Source: VRUE01 sp963716735
GTDB lineage: Bacteria > Actinomycetota > Thermoleophilia > Solirubrobacterales > 70-9
Direction of reading: 5' to 3'
DNA length: 64,000 nucleotides
Assembly (NCBI GenBank): GCA_963716735.1
Contig: OY970321.1
Span: forward strand, 124,001-188,000
Shown: piece by piece, positions 49,744-57,822 of the stretch
How positions within the stretch are numbered: the first letter of the stretch is position 1
Layout: the number at the start of each line of letters is the position of its first letter
Made by a program: the position numbers and the translations under genes
Notes under the pieces: model-generated
The model's input: the letters and a program-made list of their open reading frames with translations, nothing else
The model's database searches: none
What the model was told of the DNA's origin: nothing

Positions 49744-49782
49744 AATTCCGCTCGGTGAGCGGAATTGATCCTGTCTCCCCGA
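49744..49782. other. Hairpin plus att site, right boundary of the island
   Basis: A perfect hairpin AATTCCGCTC/GAGCGGAATT (49744-49753, 49757-49766) is followed by the att copy TCCTGTCTCCCCGA at 49769-49782. The preceding GAGTGATAT at about 49723 resembles the arm boxes on the left side. The hairpin probably terminates the toxin-like operon. Confidence 0.7.
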
Positions 49783-49789
49783 TATTCGA

Positions 49790-49812
49790 GAGCCCGCCTA
49801 GGAAGCGGGCTC
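49790..49812 (+). terminator. Hairpin, probably the original tRNA-Pro terminator
   Basis: Arms GAGCCCGC/GCGGGCTC (49790-49797, 49805-49812), 7-base loop. It lies 8 bases after the right att copy, where chromosomal sequence downstream of tRNA-Pro should resume. Confidence 0.5.
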
Positions 49813-49946
49813 AGGGTTCTCTTGTGCATAGGTCGGCCTCATCGCGCCGCGGCTTAGTACCAGCCGTGGTAGCGACGCACGTAAGAGCATGGACTGCGGA
49901 GGCTCGGTCGGAGTCGCGGCGCCCCCACCTGCGTATCGTTCGCCCG

Positions 49947-50834
49947 ATGCGCCGTGCTCTCGTCCTTGCCGGGGTGCTCTTCGCTGGCCTTCTCGTCGCG
50001 GTTCCGGCTCTCGCGGCCGGTGCCGGGCGCGAAGTCGAGCGCGAACTCGCTTTCGGCCTGGACGCCGAAGGCTTCCCCGTCCAGGTCTCCGTCTCCAACA
50101 ACGATGGCGATGTGAGCGCGACGATATTCCTCAACCGTGGCCCGCGGGTCGCGTACTACACGGCGCCGGCGAAGGTCACCGCGAAACGGGTGACGGCGCG
50201 GTTCGGCAGGCTCGGCGAACTCGACTACCGCTTCACTCCGAAGCGGAATGGGAGCGTCGATTGCAACGGCGCCGAAGAGGGTGAAGCCGTGTTCGAAGGG
50301 ACCTTCGACTTCACCGGCGAGAACGGCTATGTCCACATCGAAGCCGAGCACGCCGAAGGGTCCTTCCAGATCTACCCCGAGCCGAGGAACTGTCCGCAGA
50401 AGCGGCTCGCCCGGCGCGTCGTCCCGTATCGCCCGTCCTACTCGGACGAAGGGGCGACCCTGAACGCGAGAGCCGGTTCGCGCGCCAAAGGACGGATCCG
50501 CGAGGTCAACGTCTTCGACGAAGACCGGCACGGGCCGCACAAGGTCGCTGTCTTTGCCACCTTGGCCGAAGAACGCGAAGGGATGACGGTCGCCCGCGGG
50601 GTGCAGCTGGCGGCAGGATCCGGTGCCTTCCGCTGGAACCTCGAGACGGGCACCGCGACGCTGCGGCCCCCAGCGCCTTTCACCGGCTCGGCGACTTTCA
50701 CCCGACACGGCCATGATGGCCACGGGACCTGGAAGGGTTCACTGGGCATGCCGATCCTCGGCGGCGAACCAGTGGAGCTGGCCGGCGGCGAGTTCCGGGC
50801 CTTCATCCACAAAGGCGTGCCGCAGGACGAGTGA
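49947..50834 (+). CDS. Secreted beta-rich protein of unknown function
   Basis: 295 residues from ATG 49947, with a signal peptide (RRALVLAGVLFAGLLVAVPA, cleavage near ALAAGAG). The mature protein alternates beta strands (VSVSNNDGDVSATIFLN; ITR-like FTPKRNGSVDCNGAEEGEAV) and includes a paired Cys (about residues 105 and 150). Similar proteins are widespread as secreted unknowns in this group. It appears chromosomal rather than part of the island. Confidence 0.65.
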   Translation: MRRALVLAGVLFAGLLVAVPALAAGAGREVERELAFGLDAEGFPVQVSVSNNDGDVSATIFLNRGPRVAYYTAPAKVTAKRVTARFGRLGELDYRFTPKRNGSVDCNGAEEGEAVFEGTFDFTGENGYVHIEAEHAEGSFQIYPEPRNCPQKRLARRVVPYRPSYSDEGATLNARAGSRAKGRIREVNVFDEDRHGPHKVAVFATLAEEREGMTVARGVQLAAGSGAFRWNLETGTATLRPPAPFTGSATFTRHGHDGHGTWKGSLGMPILGGEPVELAGGEFRAFIHKGVPQDE

Positions 50835-50864
50835 GACCCGCCGTTCCAGGGTTGGGGCTGGCGC

Positions 50865-50878
50865 TCCTGTCTCCCCGA
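50865..50878 (+). other. Extra att-like copy outside the island
   Basis: TCCTGTCTCCCCGA again, between two convergent chromosomal genes, without arm sites nearby. It may mark an older integration or be a relic; it carries no cargo. Confidence 0.4.
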
Positions 50879-50920
50879 TCCGTCGTCAACTCAGTTGAAG
50901 CGTCCCGCGTCAAGGAAGGG

Positions 50921-53233
50921 TCAGTTGACCCGGATCGACTTTGCGCCGCTGCAGCTGCCCTTGTATCGCCGGTTGCGTTGATCGCCGGAGTAGCCGACGC
51001 TGAGGCGGTAGATGCCTGACTTGGTCGCGAGGTACTGAGCCAGTGAGACGTTGCCATTTGACTTGACCGTGACGCCGCCGCTGAATGCGGGCTTGTGTTT
51101 GCAGCGCTTGTCGCCTGGGCCGTAGAGGCGAAAGGTGACCGTGCCGGAAGGAGAGAAGCCGCCCGAAAGGAGCGCGCGGATCGAGATCCGCTTGCCCCCT
51201 ATCAGGCGCGCGCGTGGCTTCACTTTCGGCATGCGTTTCTGCACTTCGACTACTTGGCCGACCGAGTCGCACGGCTCGGTCGCCCCTTTGTTTGCGGAGT
51301 CACCCGAATAGCTGGCCACGAAGCTGTAGCGACCGGGGCGCGGCGCGACGAACGGATCCGAGCTGAACGTGCCGTTTCCCGCGATCGCGACGGTGTCGAC
51401 GAACGCCGGCTTGGCGCAGCCAGCCGCAACCGGGCCGTAGATCTGAAACGTGATCGAACCGGTGGGCGAATAGCCCCCCTGCAGCGTCGCCGTATCTTGG
51501 AACGAGGTGCCGACGGCAATCCGTTGCTGGACCGCGCCGGCGATCGAAGGCCCTGCCGGAGTGACGCTCAACGTCGCTTTTCCACAGCCGGCCGTCGCCG
51601 GGATGTGGTTCACGTCGCCCGAGTAGGCGACGGTCCAGCGGAAGGCGCCGACCCGAGAAGGCGTGAAGTCCGTCGAGCGATACTGGCCGTTTCCCGAGAC
51701 GCTTACGGTTGAGCTGGAGGCGGCGGTCCCGGAGCAGGTCGTGTCGCCGGGGGAGAAAGCCTTGAACGTGATCTGCCCGGTCGGAATCGCCCCTTCCTGG
51801 ATCGTCGCCTTGGCGTTGACCGGGTTCCCGATCGTCCCGCCGGTGGCGCCGACCGCCATGGTCACGGGGATCGTGCCGACTGCCGAAGCCTGATTGGTGG
51901 CGCCACAGCCCAACACCGCCGCCTCGTTGTTCGCGTCGCCCTCGTACTCGACGGTCCAGCGATACAACCCCGGCGCCGGGGCAAAGCCAGGCGGAGCGTA
52001 GGTCCCGTTGCCGTTGACCGCCACCTCCGCTTCGTACTTGGCAGTGGTGGCGCAGGTCTGATCGCCCGGTCCGAAGGCGCGGAAGACGAGTTGTCCGTCG
52101 GCCTCAAAGCCTTCGGCAAGGGTCACATTGTCGGTGATCTTGAGACCGACTTTGACCGCGGAGGTCGCCACCCCCACAAGAGTCGGCGAGGCTTTGCTGA
52201 CGCTGGAGGCCTGGTTGGCCGCACCGCAGCCCAAGAGAGCCGCCTCGTTGTTCGCGTCGCCCTCGTACTCGACGGTCCACCGATACAACCCCGCCGCCGG
52301 AGCGAAACCGGGCGGGGAGTAGGTGCCGTTGCCGCTGACAGGCACCTCCGCTTCGTACCTGGCGGTGGTAGCGCAGGTCTGATCGCCCGGTCCGTAAGCG
52401 CGGAAGACGAGCTGTCCGTCGGGCCCGAAGCCTTCGGCAAGGGTCACGCTATCGGTGATCGACAGGCCGACTTTGACCGCGGAGGTCGCCACCCCCATGA
52501 GGGTCGGCGAGGCTTTGCTGACGCTTGAAGCCTGATTGGTGGCCCCGCAGCCCAATACCGCCGCGTCGTTGTTCGCGTCGCCCTCGTACTCGACGGTCCA
52601 GCGGAATTCTCCGGCCTGCTGGGCGAGGAAATCCGCAGAGGTGGCATGGGCGCCCTGAAGCGGGACCGCGGCCGTTTCCAACGGCGTCGAGCAGTCGGTA
52701 TCCGTCGGGCCGTAGACCGAGAAAGTCACTTCGCCCGTCGGAGAGAAGCCCCCCGTCACGGTCGCTTCGTCGTGAATCGTGGTGCCTACGGTGCCGGAGC
52801 TTGCGCCGCCCGTCAGCTCAGGGCTTGCTTTTCCTACGGACGAGATCGCGGAGCAGGTGGAGTCGGCGGGTTCAAGGTCGCCCGCATAGTGGGCGCTCCA
52901 GTAATAGGCGCCCGCGGTGGGCGGGGTGAACTCTCCGGAGACGTATTGGCCTTCGCCGGTTACCGGGGCCGAAGCGGGGGCCGGGGCCAGTGCGGGCCCA
53001 GAGCAGGTGGAGTCGCCGGGGCCGAAGACTTCGAAGGAGATTTCTCCGGACGCGTTCGGGCTTTCGGTGAGTTCCGCCGTTGCCTGAATCGCGCCCCCGA
53101 CGACCGCGTCGGTCGCCGTGACGGTAAGGCGAGGTGGGTCGGCTGGGGCGGCGACGGTGAGCAAAAGGCCGAGGGCCGTCGCCATCACTGCGCCGATCGA
53201 TCCCCCGAGGGCACCTCGGTGAGCAATTCGCAT
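50921..53233 (-). CDS. Secreted Ig-like repeat protein
   Basis: 770 residues from ATG 53233 (MRIAHRGALGGSIGAVMATA, signal peptide). The mature chain is about eight Ig-like domains of roughly 80-107 residues, each with a GEITF/GQLVF-YGPGD-C motif and a WTVEYEGDANN turn. One Cys pair per domain suggests disulphides. Such chains act as envelope or cell-surface spacers. Two domains are nearly identical at the DNA level (see the repeat feature). Confidence 0.85.
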   Translation of the reverse strand: MRIAHRGALGGSIGAVMATALGLLLTVAAPADPPRLTVTATDAVVGGAIQATAELTESPNASGEISFEVFGPGDSTCSGPALAPAPASAPVTGEGQYVSGEFTPPTAGAYYWSAHYAGDLEPADSTCSAISSVGKASPELTGGASSGTVGTTIHDEATVTGGFSPTGEVTFSVYGPTDTDCSTPLETAAVPLQGAHATSADFLAQQAGEFRWTVEYEGDANNDAAVLGCGATNQASSVSKASPTLMGVATSAVKVGLSITDSVTLAEGFGPDGQLVFRAYGPGDQTCATTARYEAEVPVSGNGTYSPPGFAPAAGLYRWTVEYEGDANNEAALLGCGAANQASSVSKASPTLVGVATSAVKVGLKITDNVTLAEGFEADGQLVFRAFGPGDQTCATTAKYEAEVAVNGNGTYAPPGFAPAPGLYRWTVEYEGDANNEAAVLGCGATNQASAVGTIPVTMAVGATGGTIGNPVNAKATIQEGAIPTGQITFKAFSPGDTTCSGTAASSSTVSVSGNGQYRSTDFTPSRVGAFRWTVAYSGDVNHIPATAGCGKATLSVTPAGPSIAGAVQQRIAVGTSFQDTATLQGGYSPTGSITFQIYGPVAAGCAKPAFVDTVAIAGNGTFSSDPFVAPRPGRYSFVASYSGDSANKGATEPCDSVGQVVEVQKRMPKVKPRARLIGGKRISIRALLSGGFSPSGTVTFRLYGPGDKRCKHKPAFSGGVTVKSNGNVSLAQYLATKSGIYRLSVGYSGDQRNRRYKGSCSGAKSIRVN
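51888..52610. repeat. Tandem 321-bp coding repeats
   Basis: The starts GCCTGATTGG (51888), GCCTGGTTGG (52209) and GCCTGATTGG (52530) are exactly 321 bp (107 codons) apart, and the following 80-300 bases match closely. Two full units and part of a third. They encode adjacent Ig-like domains, so unequal exchange could change the domain number. Confidence 0.8.
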
Positions 53234-53336
53234 CTTCAAGCTTTTCTCGCTCCTAGCGACCTTTTTCGGGGCTCTTGGGCAGCACTGAATTAGAATATCC
53301 GTCCACCTATTCATCTATGACCAAAAAAGCCGCCAG

Positions 53337-54119
53337 ATGAGGAAGTTGCGCCGTCGTCGTTGCCATGAGCTTTTCGTGGTTGCCGGGGTAATCGCCCTGG
53401 TCGCTGCGGCACCGGCAGGCGCACTGGCGGCCGGTGAAGAATCCAGCGGCTCAACGGCGGGAGAAACCGGCACCGAATCTGCGGGTGGTTCGACGGAACC
53501 CGCTCCCACGGCGACCTCCGAAGAAGCCTCGCCGGCGGCCACCGCGCCGGCTTCGGCGGGTTGGGTTCCGCAGGGGGCAGGCACGGAAACGTCCGGCCAC
53601 GAGGCCGCCCCAACCCGGCATGGCAGTTCGCTGGGCATCGGCGCCAGCTCGAACCAGGCCAAGCCGAAGAGCGAAGAATCTTCATACAGCGGCGGCTCGA
53701 GTCATTCATACAGCGGCGGCTCGAGTGGCTACTACGAATCGGAATCGTCGACCCCGTCGATCGTCGAAGAGCCCGCGAGCAAGCCTCAGGCGGTGAGCCC
53801 GGTCGACTCGGTCGACTCGCAGACCGCGGAGACCACCCCCGACAAGGGCGGACGTGCCGCCGTTGGCGCTGCAGTCTCGGTGGCCTTGCCGGAGCCTCAG
53901 GCCGCCAGCCCGAGCTCTATCCCCCCGCCGGCGGCACTGGTTGCGAGCACGCGTGATCGGGCGGCCTCGGGTTCCGGTGGCCTGCCGTTGCCGGTCCTGA
54001 TCGTGAGTCTTCTGATCCTTGTTTATGCGGGCTGGCGGCTGCTGCTCGGCCCGGTGGAACCTGATCTCTTCAGGTCTGGCCCGCTCCAGCGGGTCCGCCG
54101 CGCTCTCTCTCGAGTCTGA
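53337..54119 (+). CDS. Secreted low-complexity protein with C-terminal membrane helix
   Basis: 260 residues from ATG 53337: a signal peptide (LFVVAGVIALVAAAPAGALA), a long Ser/Thr/Pro/Glu-rich stretch with a repeated SSYSGGSSHSYSGGSSGYYE-type patch, and a C-terminal helix (LPVLIVSLLILVYAGWRLLL) followed by basic residues. It is probably a surface protein anchored at its C-terminus. It is divergent from the Ig-repeat gene. Confidence 0.6.
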   Translation: MRKLRRRRCHELFVVAGVIALVAAAPAGALAAGEESSGSTAGETGTESAGGSTEPAPTATSEEASPAATAPASAGWVPQGAGTETSGHEAAPTRHGSSLGIGASSNQAKPKSEESSYSGGSSHSYSGGSSGYYESESSTPSIVEEPASKPQAVSPVDSVDSQTAETTPDKGGRAAVGAAVSVALPEPQAASPSSIPPPAALVASTRDRAASGSGGLPLPVLIVSLLILVYAGWRLLLGPVEPDLFRSGPLQRVRRALSRV

Positions 54120-54161
54120 CGCCGCCCGCTTCAGACCGCGTCACGGCCGACCCCGCGCCGC

Positions 54162-55268
54162 CTACCGTCTGGCACGGCCCCGCCCGGCGATATCGACGGT
54201 TAAGCCTGGCTGGCCGTCGTCCCGCACGAATTCGAGGGAGGCGGACTGCCGTCCGGCGGTCGTCGGCCGGAACGCGACCAGGAAAGCCCGTCTCTCGCCG
54301 GGGCGAAGCAAGAAGTGGATGCCCCCCGAAGGCGCGCCCAGAAGCGAGAAGGCCGGCGAACCGACGATCCTCGCCGTCGCCCCGACCGGCCCGCCGCCCC
54401 GGCGCGGAGCGTTGCGAACGACGACGAGCCGCCACGCTTCCCTGCCGAGGCGGACGGAGCCGAACGAGCGGGTGGCCGACCAGGTCCGGAGCTGGCCGGT
54501 GCTCGGCGGCGGCGGTTCGACGGTGATGATGCCGGCGCTGACCCGGGTTTCTTGCCCGATGTCGTCCTGGGCACTGATTTCGACCACGTATTCGGCGGCG
54601 AGCGGACCTGGGTTCGCCGGCGCCGTGAAGGTGCCTTCGTAGCGGCTGAAGCTGATCGGCTGAAGCGGCACTTCGGTGCTGCCGCCGCCCGGCGCGGCGA
54701 CCGTCGCGAAGACGGTCGAGACCGAGCGGTTGTCGCTGGCTTCGGCGCTGATCGTCACGGTGCCCCCGGTTGCGGGCAGGAGTTGCGGCGTCAGCAGGGG
54801 TTCGGAGACGTAAGGCGCTTCGTCGAACTGTGGCGCCGCTTCCACCTGGACGTCGCCGATGAGGCTTGCGACGTAGGCGCCGTTGGTGTCGTAGGCCTGA
54901 ATTTCGACGCCATAGCTGACCGCCGAATCGGAATAGTTCGGGGGGACTTCGAGGGTGCCGAAGTAGGTGTCATGGTCACCCTGGAACAGTTGGATGGCCT
55001 GGTTGTTCCCGTCGGGTGCGTAGACCTGTGCGTAGACCATCGCCACGCCGAGGTCGTCGACGACCTCGGCGCTCAACTGCACGTTCCCGCCTTCGAAGGA
55101 AAGGCTGCTGGGGCTGACCGCACCACCGTTGATCGCCGGTGGGTTGTCTTCGACTTCCGGTTCGTCGGCGGCCGCACGATCGGCGACCAGGAGAAACGCT
55201 CCGGCCAGCCCAAGGAGCAACGCCAGCATCCGAACCCGCTCAAAGCTCACCGCAAATGACCGCATCAT
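54162..55268 (-). CDS. Secreted beta-domain protein
   Basis: 368 residues from ATG 55268, which follows a clear GGGGAGG ribosome site. A signal peptide (MLALLLGLAGAFLLVADRAA) precedes two Ig-like domains (GGNVQLSAEVVDDLGVAMVY; GGTVTISAEASDNRSVSTVF) and a C-terminal domain (FGSVRLGREAWRLVVVRNAP) of the ASH/immunoglobulin type. Likely an extracellular structural or adhesive protein. Confidence 0.7.
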   Translation of the reverse strand: MMRSFAVSFERVRMLALLLGLAGAFLLVADRAAADEPEVEDNPPAINGGAVSPSSLSFEGGNVQLSAEVVDDLGVAMVYAQVYAPDGNNQAIQLFQGDHDTYFGTLEVPPNYSDSAVSYGVEIQAYDTNGAYVASLIGDVQVEAAPQFDEAPYVSEPLLTPQLLPATGGTVTISAEASDNRSVSTVFATVAAPGGGSTEVPLQPISFSRYEGTFTAPANPGPLAAEYVVEISAQDDIGQETRVSAGIITVEPPPPSTGQLRTWSATRSFGSVRLGREAWRLVVVRNAPRRGGGPVGATARIVGSPAFSLLGAPSGGIHFLLRPGERRAFLVAFRPTTAGRQSASLEFVRDDGQPGLTVDIAGRGRARR

Positions 55269-55473
55269 TGGCCTCCCCGCCCGCGTAAAACATTGCTTTC
55301 GCCGTTGAGAATAACGTCGGGTCGCGAGGGTCCCTCTAGCTTGAGGGCAACGGGGACTGGCCGGGTCTGACGTCGACTGACCCCCTGGCCGGCTCGGCCC
55401 GTCGCCCGGCCGCATTTCATCCTTGCGGCAATTGCAACATGGACCCGGTTCTGTCTACGGTCGGATTGATTCG

Positions 55474-55923
55474 ATGTTCGCCATACGGCTCCGTTTCGTG
55501 CTCCTCTTGGCGGCTGCAATGTTTGCGGCCTTGGCGCTCCCTGCCATAGCGGTGGCTGCGGAAACGATCCACGTCGTCGAGCGCGCGACCACCGACGCCG
55601 TGACGAACGGCTCCAAGGAAGACAAGCCGGGCAACGTGCTCACCTGGCACAACAAGATCTACGACGCCGCAAACAAGAACCGCGTTGGCAGGGACGCCGG
55701 GTACTGCGTTCGCATCGTGGCCGGGAAGTCCTGGGAATGCAGCTGGACGACCTATCTGAAATCAGGCTCGATCAGCGTCCAGGGCCCCTTCTCCGATACC
55801 GGCAACACCGTGCTGGCGATTACCGGTGGAACCGCCGCCTACGCGGGAGCCAACGGCACGATGGACTTGAAGTACCGCAACAAGAAGGGGACCGTCCTCG
55901 ATTTCATCTTTCACCTGGAGTAG
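55474..55923 (+). CDS. Secreted dirigent/allene-oxide-cyclase-like protein
   Basis: 149 residues from ATG 55474 with a signal peptide (FVLLLAAAMFAALALPAIAV). The mature part GNVLTWHNKIYDAANKNRVG, GYCVRIVAGKSWECSWTTYL and ITGGTAAYAGANGTMDLKYR matches the small beta-barrel of dirigent/AOC-like proteins found in actinobacteria; in plants this fold guides cyclisation or coupling reactions. The bacterial role is unknown. Confidence 0.7.
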   Translation: MFAIRLRFVLLLAAAMFAALALPAIAVAAETIHVVERATTDAVTNGSKEDKPGNVLTWHNKIYDAANKNRVGRDAGYCVRIVAGKSWECSWTTYLKSGSISVQGPFSDTGNTVLAITGGTAAYAGANGTMDLKYRNKKGTVLDFIFHLE

Positions 55924-55941
55924 GCATCTTGGTGGGGTGGC

Positions 55942-57075
55942 TCAGCCCCCGAACCAGCGGGCTCTGCGGCTGGAGCCGAACCGTTCCTTCTGGGCGACCA
56001 GCTCGGTTGACGGTGGGTTGAAGGTCCCGGTTCGCTCCGGGCCCGAGAGGAAGTCGATGTCGACGCTGCCGACCTTGTTCTCCCCGAACTCGATGTAGCA
56101 GGTGCCGCGCCCGAGGTAGCGGCCGGGCGGTTCGCCCTGTCCCAGCTCGGCGATCAGCGTCTCGGCGACGATCCGGGCGGCGCCCTCGGCGAACACGCCC
56201 GCCTTCGGCACCCCCGCGGTCGCGACGTCGCCGACCGCGTAGACGCCGGGGAACCGCGTCTGGAGAGTGGCCGGGTCGACCGGGATATAGCCATCCTCGG
56301 TCATGCCGCTGTCGATGACCACCTCTGGTGCGCGGTGCTTTGGCACGCCGAGGAAGAGGTCGAACGGCAGCTCGGCGCCGTCATCAAGGATCGCGACGTT
56401 GCGCTGGGCATCCAGCGCGTCGACGCGTCGCCCGGCGATCAGCGAGATATCGCGCTTCTCGAACTCCTCGGTCAGGGCGGCGGAGGTCTCGGGCGACGGT
56501 GGTACCGGCGTCCCCAGCGGAATCACGAATGAGATCTGGCAGGCGTTGCGGACCCCACGGGCGGTCAGCTCGTCATCGAGCAGCAGGGCACACTCGCTCG
56601 GCGCCGGCGGGCACTTGAATGGCGCGCCGCAGACACCGATCACGGCGTGGCCCCGCGAGAAGGTCGGAATGATCTCGGCCAGTCGTTCGGCGCCCGCCAC
56701 CGAGTAGAACTCGTTTCCCGCCTCGGAGAGACCGGGCGTGGCGGACATGTCGTAGTCGGCGCCGAGCGCGATGACGAGGACGTCGGCCTCGTGGGTCCCC
56801 GCATCCGTGCTCACGCGCCGGGCCCCCGGATCGATCGCCGTGACCGTCTCCCGCAGAACCCGCACGCCAGGTTTGGCGATCTCGCCGTATGGCAAGCGGA
56901 CCTCATCTGGCTCGGCGCGTCCGAACATCAGGTCGAGCTTGGAGAACCCGAACACGAAGGCGTCGCTCTTGTCGATCAGGGTCACGTCGACGGCATCGCC
57001 GACCGCCTCGGAGAGCGTCGTGCTCAGCTCCAACCCGCCAAAGCCCGCGCCGAGAACGATCACCTGCTTGCTCAT
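55942..57075 (-). CDS. SQR/FCSD-like FAD-dependent oxidoreductase
   Basis: 377 residues from ATG 57075. FAD loop VIVLGAGFGGLELSTTLSE, NAD(P)/quinone-type domain and the second FAD motif FPGVYAVGDVATAGVPKAG. Two Cys near GVCGAPFKCPPAPSECALLL match those of sulfide:quinone oxidoreductases. It would oxidise sulfide or another thiol with a quinone. Its start faces the TetR gene at 57148 with 72 bp between, so it is a candidate target of that repressor. Confidence 0.85.
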   Translation of the reverse strand: MSKQVIVLGAGFGGLELSTTLSEAVGDAVDVTLIDKSDAFVFGFSKLDLMFGRAEPDEVRLPYGEIAKPGVRVLRETVTAIDPGARRVSTDAGTHEADVLVIALGADYDMSATPGLSEAGNEFYSVAGAERLAEIIPTFSRGHAVIGVCGAPFKCPPAPSECALLLDDELTARGVRNACQISFVIPLGTPVPPSPETSAALTEEFEKRDISLIAGRRVDALDAQRNVAILDDGAELPFDLFLGVPKHRAPEVVIDSGMTEDGYIPVDPATLQTRFPGVYAVGDVATAGVPKAGVFAEGAARIVAETLIAELGQGEPPGRYLGRGTCYIEFGENKVGSVDIDFLSGPERTGTFNPPSTELVAQKERFGSSRRARWFGG

Positions 57076-57138
57076 CGGCCAGGCATCGTAACCGGCGTCG
57101 AGTCGATCGGATCGGCCTGGCATCCCTCCTGTAGGCTT

Positions 57139-57156
57139 CTTGAACAGATGTTCAAG
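57139..57156. promoter_or_regulatory. Palindromic operator overlapping the TetR start codon
   Basis: CTTGAACAGATGTTCAAG, 8-bp perfect arms with a 2-bp centre. The ATG at 57148 is inside it. TetR-type proteins often bind such palindromes; here binding would block initiation of its own transcript and could affect the divergent oxidoreductase promoter. Confidence 0.65.
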
Positions 57157-57822
57157 TCCGAGACCGACACCCGTACGCGGATCCTCGAGGCGGCCCGGGC
57201 GGTGCTGGCCGAGCGGGGATATGACGCGACCACGATGCGGGCCATAAGCAGTGAGGCGGGGGTCGCGGTCGGGCTCGCCAATTACCACTTCAGCTCCCGC
57301 CGGCAACTCCTTGCCGAGGTGATCGCGACGAGCAGGGAGCACTTCCTGGGAGTGCTGGAGGCACGGCTGCCCGAAGGGGATGGCGCGGAGACGATGCGCC
57401 GCATCCACGAGATCGCGGCGGGCCTGGTGGACCTGATGCCCGGGTGGTACGCGCTCTGCGCCGATCTCGACGCGCAGGGCCTGCGGGACCAGGAGCTGGC
57501 CCGTGCCGCCGCCGCCAACAAAGTCCAGGGCCAGGGGGACATGCGTCGCTACCTCGGATACGCCTGTGAGCGGTTTGGCGTCCCGGTGCCCGCCGACATC
57601 GACGAGATCTCGGCCGTCGCCCTGGCGGCGGCCGACGGGATCGCGACCCGCACCCTGCTCGACCCGGACTTCGACCCCGTGCCCGCGCACCGGGCTCTGG
57701 AGCGAATGCTCGTCGCTTCGATCGCTCCCGACGCCGAGCCGCTCGATGCCGAGTGGGATCGCGAGCCCTACGCCGAGCTCGACCCGCCAGGCGACGCGCT
57801 GCGAGCGAGGGGGCGGCGGTGA
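57148..57822 (+). CDS. TetR-family transcriptional regulator
   Basis: 224 residues from ATG 57148. The N-terminal helix-turn-helix is complete (TRTRILEAARAVLAERGYDA; VAVGLANYHFSSRRQLLAEV), followed by a helical ligand domain (LVDLMPGWYALCADLDAQGL). It probably represses itself and the divergent SQR-like gene through the palindrome at 57139-57156. Its stop overlaps the glycosyltransferase start (GTGA), so the two are co-expressed. Confidence 0.9.
   Translation: MFKSETDTRTRILEAARAVLAERGYDATTMRAISSEAGVAVGLANYHFSSRRQLLAEVIATSREHFLGVLEARLPEGDGAETMRRIHEIAAGLVDLMPGWYALCADLDAQGLRDQELARAAAANKVQGQGDMRRYLGYACERFGVPVPADIDEISAVALAAADGIATRTLLDPDFDPVPAHRALERMLVASIAPDAEPLDAEWDREPYAELDPPGDALRARGRR

Larger units (their letters stand above)
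37167..49782. mobile_element. Tandem integrated island at tRNA-Pro(GGG)
   Basis: Bounded by copies of TCCTGTCTCCCCGA at 37167 (tRNA end) and 49769, with an internal copy at 44896. The content differs from the flanks: broken tyrosine integrase, IS481-family insertion, TIR/HNH/PLD-like cargo, toxin-antitoxin-like pair, several pseudogenes and looser gene spacing. The roughly 140 bp after the first two copies are homologous, which indicates two related elements (about 7.7 and 4.9 kb). A hairpin at 49790-49812, just past the last boundary, is probably the original tRNA-Pro terminator, displaced by insertion. Confidence 0.8.

Noticed and set aside
50865..50878. The fourth att copy as the true right boundary of the island
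   Set aside because: Arm-like boxes and the probable tRNA terminator are next to the copy at 49769 instead, and the gene between the two copies looks chromosomal.
51888..52610. Regular repeats that might suggest a CRISPR array
   Set aside because: The units are 321 bp, in frame and encode Ig-like domains. There are no short repeats with unique spacers and no cas genes.
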